DNA of 15,005 bases from Nitrospira sp. UBA2083. Its GTDB lineage: Bacteria; Nitrospirota; Nitrospiria; Nitrospirales; Nitrospiraceae. A model generated the notes under the pieces. It was not told where the DNA came from. It saw only the letters and a list, made by a program, of their open reading frames with translations, and ran no database searches. Positions 1-7,351 of this stretch are shown here, piece after piece. The position numbers and the translations under genes are program-made. Position 1 is the first letter of the stretch; each line of letters opens with the position of its first letter. Location of the stretch: positions 27,519-42,523 of the forward strand of contig DCZN01000107.1 of NCBI GenBank assembly GCA_002331625.1, read 5' to 3'.

Positions 1-1
1 G

Positions 2-526
2 GCATCTTCCGCGCGTGAACAGCTCGCGAAGCTTCTGACACTGAATCCCGGTGAGCGAACCGTGCTCGTCGGATTCGGCGGAGTTCCATTAGACTCGCTC
101 CCTTTCGATACCGTGGAATCGCTCACCACCTATCGGTTCCTCTTCGATGGATCAGTCCCCCCCAACAGCACACGCTGTCTCTCTACGAAAGACCTCCCTT
201 TTTCTTTCAAGACACTGACGGCCTCGGTCGATGTCATCATGACCAAACCGGGCTATGGAACCTTGGTGGAAGCCGTCGCATCACAGACCCCTATGGTGTA
301 TGTTCGTCGGTACAATTTCGGGGATGAACAGTCTTTGGTGGAGTATCTGCACCGCTATGGAAGAGGCATCGAACTCTCGATGAGTGACTTCACTCAAGGG
401 CGGTGGGGCACGGCCATCAGGACAGCCATCGGAATGCCGGCTCCTGAGACCGCTCCGCCCTCACCAACGGGGGCAGCAGAAGCAGCAGCCCTCCTGACCC
501 CATACTTTACCGAGAAGCGGAACTAA
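2..526 (+). CDS. Glycosyltransferase-like protein, C-terminal part (5' end outside window)
   Basis: The frame is open from the first bases, so only the last 174 residues or so are visible and the true start lies upstream. A GTG at 62 is in frame but is probably internal. The segment starting DVIMTKPGYGTLVEAVA, followed by TPMVYVRR and GDEQSLVEYL, resembles the C-terminal nucleotide-sugar-binding lobe of MurG/GT28-like glycosyltransferases and the N-terminal part of arabinokinase-type proteins. In those families a K-x-GYGT-x2-E signature binds the UDP-sugar and a P-x3-Y-x-R loop follows. The donor and acceptor cannot be told. The stop codon is directly followed by the GTG of the methyltransferase, so the two genes are co-transcribed. 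It may decorate the RiPP product encoded downstream or belong to an unrelated envelope pathway. Confidence 0.6.
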   Translation, partial: ASSAREQLAKLLTLNPGERTVLVGFGGVPLDSLPFDTVESLTTYRFLFDGSVPPNSTRCLSTKDLPFSFKTLTASVDVIMTKPGYGTLVEAVASQTPMVYVRRYNFGDEQSLVEYLHRYGRGIELSMSDFTQGRWGTAIRTAIGMPAPETAPPSPTGAAEAAALLTPYFTEKRN

Positions 527-1357
527 GTGGTGCGCATCCTAATCCTCTGTATTAGACTCTTCGATAGTGTCAGCACCCGCATCATCACGTTTCTGTTTCG
601 TCTGCAACAACTTCTCACCGGCGTCCTGCCGGCGATCGCATCACCTGAAGAGTTAACCGAATTCCTTCAGGCCCACTATGGACACACCTATCGCCATGCC
701 CCATCTCAGTATCCTGAGTACTCTCCCATCTGGGCGCTCGAACCCTGGGAAAAACACGTGCTCGCTCATCACATGCATGGATCCGGAACGGTCTTGGTCC
801 TCGGCACCGGTGTCGGACGAGAATCCATCGCCATTGCGCAACAAGGCTATCGCGTGCTTGGTCTCGAATTGCATTTCGATGCCTTGCACTGGGCCGTCCA
901 GCGGGCGGCGGCTCGTGGGGCACCTGTCTGGTTTGTCCAGAGCAGTTTTTTGTCGATCCCGGTAACCTCCGCCAGCATTGACTACATCCTGTTGCCGAGT
1001 GTCATGTACAGCGCGATTCCCGGCAGATCGGCACGACAGACCTGGCTACGAAATATCCGTGCTTTCCTCAAGCCTCAAGGACGAGCCATCTTGAACTTCA
1101 TGGTTGTCCGCGAACCTGAGACAGCGATGCACCGATTGACCCTCGCGCTGGCAAAGTACATCATGAAATTGCCGGGAGCGAACAAGAGCTACCAGTCTGG
1201 TGATACCTGTGCCCAAGGTCACTTTCTCCATCTCTTTTGGACAGAAGAAGAACTCCGTTCGGAGGTCGCTGAAACCGGTGCAACCGTGCATGCCCTCGAC
1301 TGGCCCAGCGGCTTCATCGTCCTCAGTTGGCCCGATTCCCCAATCGGCAGCCACTAA
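527..1357 (+). CDS. Class I SAM-dependent methyltransferase
   Basis: This 276-residue protein starts at a GTG that abuts the preceding TAA with no gap. Residues 89-100 (VLVLGTGVGRES) are a class I methyltransferase motif I, with the acidic residue ending strand 2 at about E114. The stretch ASIDYILLPSVMYS fits motif IV and the one around LKPQGRAILNFM fits the strand-5 region. The first 35 residues are hydrophobic with scattered basic residues and could touch a membrane. The substrate is unknown. Position between a glycosyltransferase-like gene and the PqqD/radical SAM genes allows a tailoring role in the RiPP pathway, but a 77-nt gap separates it from the PqqD gene, so this link is inference. 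Confidence 0.75.
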   Translation: MVRILILCIRLFDSVSTRIITFLFRLQQLLTGVLPAIASPEELTEFLQAHYGHTYRHAPSQYPEYSPIWALEPWEKHVLAHHMHGSGTVLVLGTGVGRESIAIAQQGYRVLGLELHFDALHWAVQRAAARGAPVWFVQSSFLSIPVTSASIDYILLPSVMYSAIPGRSARQTWLRNIRAFLKPQGRAILNFMVVREPETAMHRLTLALAKYIMKLPGANKSYQSGDTCAQGHFLHLFWTEEELRSEVAETGATVHALDWPSGFIVLSWPDSPIGSH

Positions 1358-1434
1358 TCACCCATGCTTGTTTCCCAACCGAGCGCAAAGAAAACCCCTG
1401 GAAGGCATGCGACATATTTGGTATCCTCGCGGCG

Positions 1435-1746
1435 ATGTCTCCCTCCACAATCTATGCAAAGAGCAACGATTTCGTGCAACGACAGGTCGCGGGCGAATGT
1501 ATTTTGGTTCCGGTCCGTCGCAACCTGACCGAGGCCAATAGCATCTATGTCCTGAATGAGACCGGGGCCGCCTTCTGGAACTTTATCGATGGTGCACGCT
1601 CGATGACGTCCATAGAACAGGAACTCGTTCACGAATACGATGTGGGCGCCGAACAACTGCATCAGGACGTTGAGACCTTAGTGACGGATTTGCTGTCCAT
1701 TCGCGCGATTCACGAGGTGCCTGTCCACGATGGTTCAGCGGCGTAA
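1435..1746 (+). CDS. PqqD-like RiPP recognition element (leader-binding chaperone)
   Basis: Discrete PqqD-like proteins of about 90-100 residues bind the precursor leader and hand it to radical SAM enzymes. From the ATG at 1435 this one is 103 residues. The pattern ANSIYVLNETGAAFWNFIDG, then the helix SIEQELVHEY and a C-terminal segment VETLVTDLLSIRAI, is the typical PqqD order: wing strands, the N-x-T-G/A-x2-x-W/L-x-L-x-D/E-G turn, then a helix bundle. The reading frame is open upstream to 1327, but those residues look non-coding and overlap the methyltransferase, so the ATG at 1435 is preferred, although no strong Shine-Dalgarno precedes it. The 3' end overlaps radical SAM A by 17 nt, which suggests coupled translation. 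Being separate rather than fused, it may serve all three radical SAM enzymes. Confidence 0.85.
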   Translation: MSPSTIYAKSNDFVQRQVAGECILVPVRRNLTEANSIYVLNETGAAFWNFIDGARSMTSIEQELVHEYDVGAEQLHQDVETLVTDLLSIRAIHEVPVHDGSAA

Positions 1747-2641
1747 GCTGGATCACCTCCCCGATCGCTTCCCCCTTGCTTGCCAATGGGAAGTCACCTG
1801 TCGGTGCAATCTCCATTGCGTCATGTGCTACACGGATTGCTTCAACGAGCCCGCGCATATCCGCCGAGAACTCTCAACCGTCGACCTCCTCCGCATCATG
1901 GATGAGCTCGCGGAAGCGGGCTGCCTTGAACTCTGTCTGACGGGCGGGGAGCCTCTTGCCCGGCCAGACTTTTTCCAGATCTATGAGCGGGCGATCCATC
2001 TTGGATTTTTGGTGACCCTGTTTACCAACGGGACGTTGATCACTGAGTCCATTGCCGACCGCCTGGCAGCGCTTCCCCCTTATCGAATTGAAATCAGCTT
2101 GCACGGGCTGACGGCAACCACATTTGAGCAAGTGACAATGGGACGGGGCTCGTTCAACCGATGTCGACAAGCCATTGCCTGGTTGTTGGACCGGCAAATC
2201 CCGCTGATCCTGAAATCAACAGCCATGACGGTCAATCGCCACGAGATTCTTTCCATCAAGCGCTACGTGGAAGCAATCGGCTCGGTCGGATACAAGCTCG
2301 GTGAAGAAATCCGTCCGGCCCTTGATGGATCCGGCGTTCCGTTTCAGTTCGCCCTTCAATCCGAAGTCCTCGATGAACTCCATCGGCAAGACCCTCAGCT
2401 CTCGCGTGAGACCTGCGAACGAACCGTACCAGATACGCGTCCCTGCCTCAGTGGAATGAGACGATTTCACATCGACGCCTACGGCATCCTCCAACTGTGT
2501 TCCGGGAATCGAGCACACGGCTACGATCTTCGGAAAGGCTCCTTTCAGGAAGGTTTCTACGACTACCTCCCGTCATTTGGCTGCCGATGGAAAGGTCAGG
2601 CAACCGCAAGTCTCGTTCACCCCAGTGTGACGCATGTCTAA
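1730..2641 (+). CDS. Radical SAM RiPP maturase A (short C-terminal auxiliary region)
   Basis: This 303-residue protein has the radical SAM CX3CX2C motif at C26, C30 and C33 (CNLHCVMC), which binds the 4Fe-4S cluster that cleaves SAM. The SAM-contacting GGE follows in LTGGEPLARPDF. It shares with enzymes B and C the order YExAxxxGF, TNGT and a late G-E/P-R-LDG-like segment, so the three are paralogues. The C-terminus holds only C239, C257 (CX8-GX-like spacing in CLSGMRRFHIDAYGILQLC) and C285. The CX2CX5C half of a SPASM domain, present in B and C, is missing. Either it carries one auxiliary cluster or it works with B. It overlaps B by 8 nt. Thioether formation, epimerisation or another C-centred modification are all possible. 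Confidence 0.88.
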   Translation: MVQRRKLDHLPDRFPLACQWEVTCRCNLHCVMCYTDCFNEPAHIRRELSTVDLLRIMDELAEAGCLELCLTGGEPLARPDFFQIYERAIHLGFLVTLFTNGTLITESIADRLAALPPYRIEISLHGLTATTFEQVTMGRGSFNRCRQAIAWLLDRQIPLILKSTAMTVNRHEILSIKRYVEAIGSVGYKLGEEIRPALDGSGVPFQFALQSEVLDELHRQDPQLSRETCERTVPDTRPCLSGMRRFHIDAYGILQLCSGNRAHGYDLRKGSFQEGFYDYLPSFGCRWKGQATASLVHPSVTHV

Positions 2642-3815
2642 TGCTCGTACGCTTCCCACGCTGGCTTACGGTGAATTCAGCCGGCGAGTGCATGCCTCCG
2701 CAACGAGCGCCCATCGCGTCACGAACGCACAACTCGAGCTCACTTACCGATGCAATCTTCATTGCCGACACTGCTACACAGATCCCTATAACCAGAAGGA
2801 CTGGATCGCCCAAGAACTGTCGTGGCGCGAGATCATACGACTCATCGACGACATGGCCGAGATAGGTATTCTCTGGCTGAATCTGACGGGAGGGGAAGTG
2901 TTTCAACACCCTCGCTTCTGGGAGATCTATGAGCACGCGTATCGGCGTGGTTTCTTGCTCCAGCTCTACACGAACGGAACTCTGTTCACCGAAGCGATCG
3001 TCACACGGCTTCGGTCTCAGCCTCCCTTTACCATCGATATTTCCTGTCATTCAGTCGACGAAGCCTCTTTTGATTGGTTCACGCAAGTCCCTGGCTCATT
3101 TCGAGCGTTTCGGCGCGGGCTGGAACTCCTCCGAAAAGCCGACCTCCCCTTTACCCTCAAAACGAAAGGGATGAATTGGAACCGGCAGGAGTTGCCGGAG
3201 ATCAAAGGTTTCGTCGAATCGTTCGGGCAACCTTTCAGCATCACCACTTCGCTCTCACCTCGTCTCGACGGCGACCTCTCCTCACTGTCGTACCGAATGG
3301 CGCCCCCCGACGTGGCCAGACTGGAACTGGACGCGATGGGAGGGTCTCCGGCCGAGGAAGCGTGCCGAGCGGCTACAAAGCTGTTACAGCAACCCACGAA
3401 TCAACTGTACCGCTGTGGCTGTGGCACCAACACTATTCACATTAACGCCCGTGGCGAACTCGGGACCTGCACGTTCCAATATGAACGACGTTACTCGCTC
3501 AAGACATATTCCCTGCGAGACGCGATTGAGCGACTCTTTGGTGATATCAGATCATTCCACTATGAAAGCGATAGTCCCTGCAGAACCTGCACGCTACAGT
3601 CATTCTGTGACAAGAAACCGTCCGAGGCTCGCTGGGAGTGTGGAGATCCCGAATCGCCGATTCCGTACAATTGCGACGTCGCCTTGGTCCGTGCAGAGGT
3701 CAGGACCCAACAACGGTTGCTCCATCCCCTTCGCACATCCGAACACCATAATCTGCCCGAGTCTGCATCACATCCGAAACACGACAGGCAACTTGCTGTA
3801 AGGACGACCGTCTGA
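2634..3815 (+). CDS. Radical SAM/SPASM RiPP maturase B
   Basis: The 393-residue protein carries the radical SAM triad C40, C44, C47 (CNLHCRHC) and the GGE motif in NLTGGEVFQHP. A SPASM-type auxiliary domain follows: C261, C263 and C279, with the glycine turn NARGELGTC, then C316, C319 and C325 (CX2CX5C) and later cysteines around CGDPESPIPYNC. SPASM domains bind extra 4Fe-4S clusters and are usual in enzymes that modify peptides, such as sactipeptide, ranthipeptide and PQQ maturases. The canonical CX3C after CX2CX5C is not obvious. The start overlaps enzyme A, and the two precursor genes lie directly downstream after 63 nt. The last 45 residues are polar and probably disordered. The precise reaction cannot be read from sequence. 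Confidence 0.9.
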   Translation: MSNARTLPTLAYGEFSRRVHASATSAHRVTNAQLELTYRCNLHCRHCYTDPYNQKDWIAQELSWREIIRLIDDMAEIGILWLNLTGGEVFQHPRFWEIYEHAYRRGFLLQLYTNGTLFTEAIVTRLRSQPPFTIDISCHSVDEASFDWFTQVPGSFRAFRRGLELLRKADLPFTLKTKGMNWNRQELPEIKGFVESFGQPFSITTSLSPRLDGDLSSLSYRMAPPDVARLELDAMGGSPAEEACRAATKLLQQPTNQLYRCGCGTNTIHINARGELGTCTFQYERRYSLKTYSLRDAIERLFGDIRSFHYESDSPCRTCTLQSFCDKKPSEARWECGDPESPIPYNCDVALVRAEVRTQQRLLHPLRTSEHHNLPESASHPKHDRQLAVRTTV

Positions 3816-3878
3816 TGTTTCACGATCCGACTCTACTTTTGACCTGGTCTTCTCTTTTCCTGGAGGAGGAATCACGCG

Positions 3879-4124
3879 ATGAGTGAGAAGAAGCCGTATA
3901 CACCTCCACAGCTCTACGAGGTTGCGCTGGACCAAGAACAAGCCATCCTAGCCACCTGTAGTCTAGCCACGATGTCGACATCCGCGGGAGGAACAGTGGG
4001 CTGCCGTCCTCCAGCAGGATGCAGCATGTATCCGGGCGCAAACGCCGCTGGCTGTAAACGATCCGTGTTACCGGTTACCTATATGGGTACCGTCTGCCAT
4101 GATTCTGGTCCACGCGCTTCGTAG
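3879..4124 (+). CDS. RiPP precursor peptide 1 (YxxPxL leader, five-cysteine core)
   Basis: This 81-residue peptide has a strong Shine-Dalgarno sequence (GGAGGAGG, 3862-3869) and lies between maturases B and C. Residues 7-12, YTPPQL, fit the YxxPxL motif that lasso-peptide leaders use to bind their PqqD-like recognition element. An acidic helix, VALDQEQAIL at 15-24, follows. The C-terminal part is rich in Gly, Pro, Thr and Ser, with cysteines at 27, 42, 48, 59 and 73, and ends DSGPRAS. The likely leader/core border is near residues 24-28. Cysteines are the obvious sites for thioether links by the radical SAM enzymes. The peptide shares 72 of 81 residues with precursor 2. No known bacteriocin or lasso core is recognised, so the product is unassigned. 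Confidence 0.88.
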   Translation: MSEKKPYTPPQLYEVALDQEQAILATCSLATMSTSAGGTVGCRPPAGCSMYPGANAAGCKRSVLPVTYMGTVCHDSGPRAS

Positions 4125-4206
4125 ACGTGAGATGAATCGGTGGTGCGAGTCGACAGGTGAGTCATAGGTTTACTTATTTTTGCTCTTTCTGCGGAGGGAA
4201 CAGGCT

Positions 4207-4452
4207 ATGAGCGAAAAGAAACCCTATGTCCCGCCGCAGCTCTATGAAGTGGCGCTGGACCAAGAACAAGCCATCCTGGCAACTTGCAGCCTGCTCACCA
4301 TGACGACATCCGCCGGAGGGACCGTGGGCTGCCGCCCCCCGACCGGATGCAGCAACTATCCCGGTGCAAGTCCGACCGGCTGCAAGCGATCCGTGTTGCC
4401 AGTCACATATATGGGAAACGTCTGCCACGATTCTGGCCCTCGTGCCTCGTAG
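4207..4452 (+). CDS. RiPP precursor peptide 2 (paralogue of precursor 1)
   Basis: This peptide also has 81 residues and lies one 328-nt period after precursor 1. The chosen ATG at 4207 gives a length and N-terminus (MSEKKPY) identical to the paralogue and has GGAGGG at 4193-4198; an upstream in-frame ATG at 4180 would add nine unrelated residues. Only nine positions differ: 8, 30, 33, 46, 50, 55, 56, 57 and 71. All but one are in the putative core, while every cysteine (27, 42, 48, 59, 73), the YxxPxL motif (YVPPQL) and the last ten residues are unchanged. This is what is expected of duplicated precursors whose leader and modification sites are held while the displayed loops vary. The stop codon is 7 nt before the kinase gene. 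Confidence 0.9.
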   Translation: MSEKKPYVPPQLYEVALDQEQAILATCSLLTMTTSAGGTVGCRPPTGCSNYPGASPTGCKRSVLPVTYMGNVCHDSGPRAS

Positions 4453-4459
4453 GAGTGAG

Positions 4460-5365
4460 ATGGATCTGACGGTTCGAATTGGCGGATACTCGATACAGAT
4501 TCACGAACCAGACAATCATCCTCGTCTGATCTGGCCGCTTCGACCATTCGATAGCTTCCTCATCCCTCCAATACCGGCCCCAGATCTTCAGGTCGACGTG
4601 ACGGTTGTTTCACCGCTCCCTGATCTTCCCCCTGGGAGACTCATCTTCGATTCCATCCATGGTTGCTGGAAACTGTCTCAATCAGAGACTGGACTGCTGT
4701 TTGAATCCCTCGACCCGAAGATCCTTCAACCACGGGTGCGTGCACGCCTATCATCCGACTACCGAGCCGTGCAGGCCTGGATTCTCCCGAGTCTGGAGGG
4801 TGGCCAAGTGGGATGGAGCCCGATGCAACTGTTCAATCCGCTCATTGAAGTTTGCCTGTTGTCTCGGTTGTCGCGCGACGGTGGATTGCTGTTGCATGCA
4901 GCAGGCCTAGTGTTCAACCAACAGGGTTTTGTTTTTACCGGACCGTCTGGAACCGGAAAATCGACGATCGCCGAGCTGTTCGCACACCGAAGCGCCGTCG
5001 TGCTCAGCGATGAACGGGTCATCTTACGGCGGCATGGTCAGACCTTCTCACTGTATGGCACTCCATGGGTGGGATCCGGGCATTATGCGGAAAATGCCTC
5101 TGCTCCGATCAGTGCCCTCTACGGTATCAACCATGGAAAGGAGAAACACCGCCTCGTGCCTCTTGGGTCTTCTCAGGCCGTGACACTCCTCCTGCAGCAA
5201 GCCTTTCTTCCCCATTGGGACCGTTCCGGCTTGGAGATGACGCTCGACTTTCTGACATCGCTCACGATGCAGAAACCATCTCAGGGCCTGTCGTTTCTGA
5301 ACCAACCCGATGTGGTTGACTTCGTCTGTGATCATTCGTCAACCCTCACGATGGCCTCCGGATGA
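4460..5365 (+). CDS. HPr kinase-like ATPase of RiPP cluster
   Basis: The ATG at 4460 follows AGGAG (4451-4455, overlapping the previous stop codon) and gives 301 residues; longer forms of this frame would run through precursor 2. Residues 161-169 (GPSGTGKST) are a Walker A P-loop. They are preceded by LLLHAAGLVF (144-153) and followed by VVLSDERVIL (180-189), the arrangement of the HPr kinase/phosphorylase C-terminal domain. Such proteins occur in many RiPP clusters; in the paeninodin lasso cluster the homologous kinase phosphorylates the C-terminal serine of the precursor. Both precursors here also end in serine, so a similar reaction is a testable inference. The first 140 residues are not recognised. 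Its end overlaps radical SAM C by 4 nt (ATGA). Confidence 0.85.
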   Translation: MDLTVRIGGYSIQIHEPDNHPRLIWPLRPFDSFLIPPIPAPDLQVDVTVVSPLPDLPPGRLIFDSIHGCWKLSQSETGLLFESLDPKILQPRVRARLSSDYRAVQAWILPSLEGGQVGWSPMQLFNPLIEVCLLSRLSRDGGLLLHAAGLVFNQQGFVFTGPSGTGKSTIAELFAHRSAVVLSDERVILRRHGQTFSLYGTPWVGSGHYAENASAPISALYGINHGKEKHRLVPLGSSQAVTLLLQQAFLPHWDRSGLEMTLDFLTSLTMQKPSQGLSFLNQPDVVDFVCDHSSTLTMASG

Positions 5366-6420
5366 AACAGATCGCTGGCGACACATTTTTGGTCGGGCTC
5401 TCGTCGAAAGCCAGACAGCAGCGTCGGCCTGAAAGCGTGACCTTCGAACTGACCTACGGATGTAATCTCCGATGCGTCCATTGCTTCAATCCCACCCATC
5501 GCGCCCTGCCACAGGAACTCGACAGGAAGGAGATTGTCGCAATCCTGGACCAACTGGCTGATCTTGGGGTGCTCACCATCACCTTTACCGGAGGCGAGTT
5601 AGGGACCCGCGTTGATCTCGAACCAATTCTCCGGCATACGCATCGCCGTGGCCTCTTGATTCGGCTGCTGACCAATGCGACTCGCGTCACACCTGAATTT
5701 CTGGTACTGCTGGGACGCCTCAATGTGGAACAAATCTGTGTCTCGATCTACGGAGCCACTCACGAGACCTATGAGCGGATGACCGGCGTGCCAGGCTCCT
5801 ATGCGTCGTTTCATCGAGGATTAGTCCTATTGGCACACGCCGATCTCCCCGTGATTGTCCGGATGCCGGTCACCACGCTCAATTACCACGAGATTGAAGC
5901 GTGTCGCCATCTAGTCGAGAATCTCGGGCTGAAATTTCAATACTGTCTCGACCTTACCCCGACCGTAACCGGCGACGTGACGCCTCTCCAATACCGTCTG
6001 ACGCCGGAAGAGAAAATCCGTATCGATAGGGCCATGCTCTCGAACTGGGGTTCGACACCTTCCACCGAGCTCTGTCCTCCCTCGGATGATTTCATCGAAT
6101 GTGCCTGTGGCCAGAACCGCTTTGCGATCACGCCATACGGTGAAATGAACCTCTGCACGGCCTTTCCAATCCCTCGATACGACCTCACAACCGGCACAGT
6201 CAGAGAGGGCTGGGAAGTGCTCAAGCGAACCGTCGATGACGCTCGCCCAAACCATCAGTATGAATGTCCGATCTGCGAGAGTCGTTCGTACTGCCGACAA
6301 GGTCGGAATGACGCGTGGCTAGAAATCGGAGACATGAGCACCTGTCTTCCACACTTCCGACAATGGGCTGAACTGGAGCACCGAACCCATGTCCTCCTCG
6401 ACCCTCGACGACCTGCTTGA
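5362..6420 (+). CDS. Radical SAM/SPASM RiPP maturase C
   Basis: The 352-residue enzyme has the cluster-binding triad C34, C38, C41 (CNLRCVHC) and FTGGELGTR as the GGE motif. The SPASM-like region has C247, C249 and C265 (with PYGEMNLC), then C302, C305 and C311 (CPICESRSYC) and a late cysteine in DMSTC. The CX3C element after CX2CX5C is absent, as in enzyme B. The segment TPTVTGDVTPLQYRL matches SPRLDGDLSSLSYRM of B, which supports common descent. It differs from A and B after the triad (FNPTHR instead of YTDxxN), so it may act on another site or perform another step. It is translationally coupled to the kinase and overlaps the nucleotidyltransferase by 32 nt. Confidence 0.9.
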   Translation: MKQIAGDTFLVGLSSKARQQRRPESVTFELTYGCNLRCVHCFNPTHRALPQELDRKEIVAILDQLADLGVLTITFTGGELGTRVDLEPILRHTHRRGLLIRLLTNATRVTPEFLVLLGRLNVEQICVSIYGATHETYERMTGVPGSYASFHRGLVLLAHADLPVIVRMPVTTLNYHEIEACRHLVENLGLKFQYCLDLTPTVTGDVTPLQYRLTPEEKIRIDRAMLSNWGSTPSTELCPPSDDFIECACGQNRFAITPYGEMNLCTAFPIPRYDLTTGTVREGWEVLKRTVDDARPNHQYECPICESRSYCRQGRNDAWLEIGDMSTCLPHFRQWAELEHRTHVLLDPRRPA

Positions 6421-7351
6421 GGCCTATACCCAGGTCAGCATGAAAAATAGGACCATCCTTGAAGAGTTTACTATCATTGCCCAACAGTTTCATCGGCAAG
6501 GGATTGCATTCATCGTCCTGAAAGGTGCGGACGTCATCGCTCGCCTGTACGGCGTCCGAGGAGCACGACCCATGTCAGATGTCGACCTCCTCGTCCACGA
6601 ATCGGATTTGGCCACCATCGATCGATCGCTTCGAAACCTCGGATTTACCCAACAGATCGACGGCAATCCATCCTATGCATCCCGTGAGTGGAGCCTTTCA
6701 CTGGATGTCATCACAACACTCTGGTATCTCGATGAACAAGAACTTGCCGCCGTATGGGAGCGGGCCTCAACGCGTCGGTTCGGCATCACGACGATTTCCT
6801 GCCTCGATACAGAAGATCTGTTGATCTATCTCACCGCCTACAACGTGATCCATCGTGGGCATCTGTCACCATCCTTCGTTCAGGATATGAAACTCTTGAT
6901 GGAGAAAGAGCGCCCTGATTGGGCTGTCGTCGTCGCACAAACCAAACAGGCAGGGCTACGGATACCTCTTGGTCATGGGCTCTCTCATGTCCGAGAAACG
7001 TTTCCAGCGATTCCCATTCCTGATGGTGTCCTGACGAGCCTCGCGCCATCAAGGCAGCGAGAGCGAGTCTTGGCTTGGCTGCTCACGAAGCTGGTGACCA
7101 CGGAGCCGCTCCCGGAGGTCGGCCATCTGTTGCTGTTCCTGACACAGCCCGGCAGACGCAAGATGGCGTGGCTCACGCAACGGCTCTTTCCATCACACAC
7201 ATTTCTCTCCTACCGGTATGGCTCGGCAGGACAGACCATCTCCTGGCGGACACGGCTGTCGCGTCTCTATCATCTCGCATCTGCCCTACTCCGCCTCAGT
7301 CGACGAGTGTTCCACCGCCTCACAACCACACCAGCAAGGCCCTCGTTATGA
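6389..7351 (+). CDS. NTP_transf_5-family nucleotidyltransferase
   Basis: The 320-residue protein matches the uncharacterised nucleotidyltransferase family seen in lasso and other RiPP clusters. The block FIVLKGADVIARLYG (41-55) is followed by RPMSDVDLLV, with paired metal-binding aspartates D64 and D66; a third carboxylate is probably D106 in LSLDVITTLW. This D-x-D pattern is that of the polymerase-beta nucleotidyltransferase fold. The start at 6389 overlaps maturase C by 32 nt and has GGAG about 9 nt upstream; an ATG at 6440 is an alternative but lacks a better signal. The family often sits next to HPr-kinase-like genes, so it may add a nucleotidyl or phosphoryl group to the peptide after the kinase. 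The C-terminal 60 residues are strongly basic. The substrate is not known. Confidence 0.82.
   Translation: MSSSTLDDLLEAYTQVSMKNRTILEEFTIIAQQFHRQGIAFIVLKGADVIARLYGVRGARPMSDVDLLVHESDLATIDRSLRNLGFTQQIDGNPSYASREWSLSLDVITTLWYLDEQELAAVWERASTRRFGITTISCLDTEDLLIYLTAYNVIHRGHLSPSFVQDMKLLMEKERPDWAVVVAQTKQAGLRIPLGHGLSHVRETFPAIPIPDGVLTSLAPSRQRERVLAWLLTKLVTTEPLPEVGHLLLFLTQPGRRKMAWLTQRLFPSHTFLSYRYGSAGQTISWRTRLSRLYHLASALLRLSRRVFHRLTTTPARPSL

Larger units (their letters stand above)
3879..4452 (+). repeat. Tandem duplication of the precursor gene unit
   Basis: The two precursor genes are direct repeats with a period of 328 nt. Coding parts are close to identical over the first 28 codons and again near the end. 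The spacers in front of each gene also share a pyrimidine-rich run before the Shine-Dalgarno sequence, so the duplicated unit probably included the translation signal. Confidence 0.8.

Noticed and set aside
1327..1434. Longer N-terminus for the PqqD-like protein
   Set aside because: The added residues overlap the methyltransferase, resemble non-coding sequence, and exceed the normal family length.
2448..3050. 200-codon minus-strand open frame opposite maturases A and B
   Set aside because: It lies wholly opposite two genes with intact radical SAM motifs, and its translation shows no family features.
4180..4206. Earlier ATG for precursor 2
   Set aside because: It would add nine residues absent from precursor 1 and would place the Shine-Dalgarno inside the coding region.
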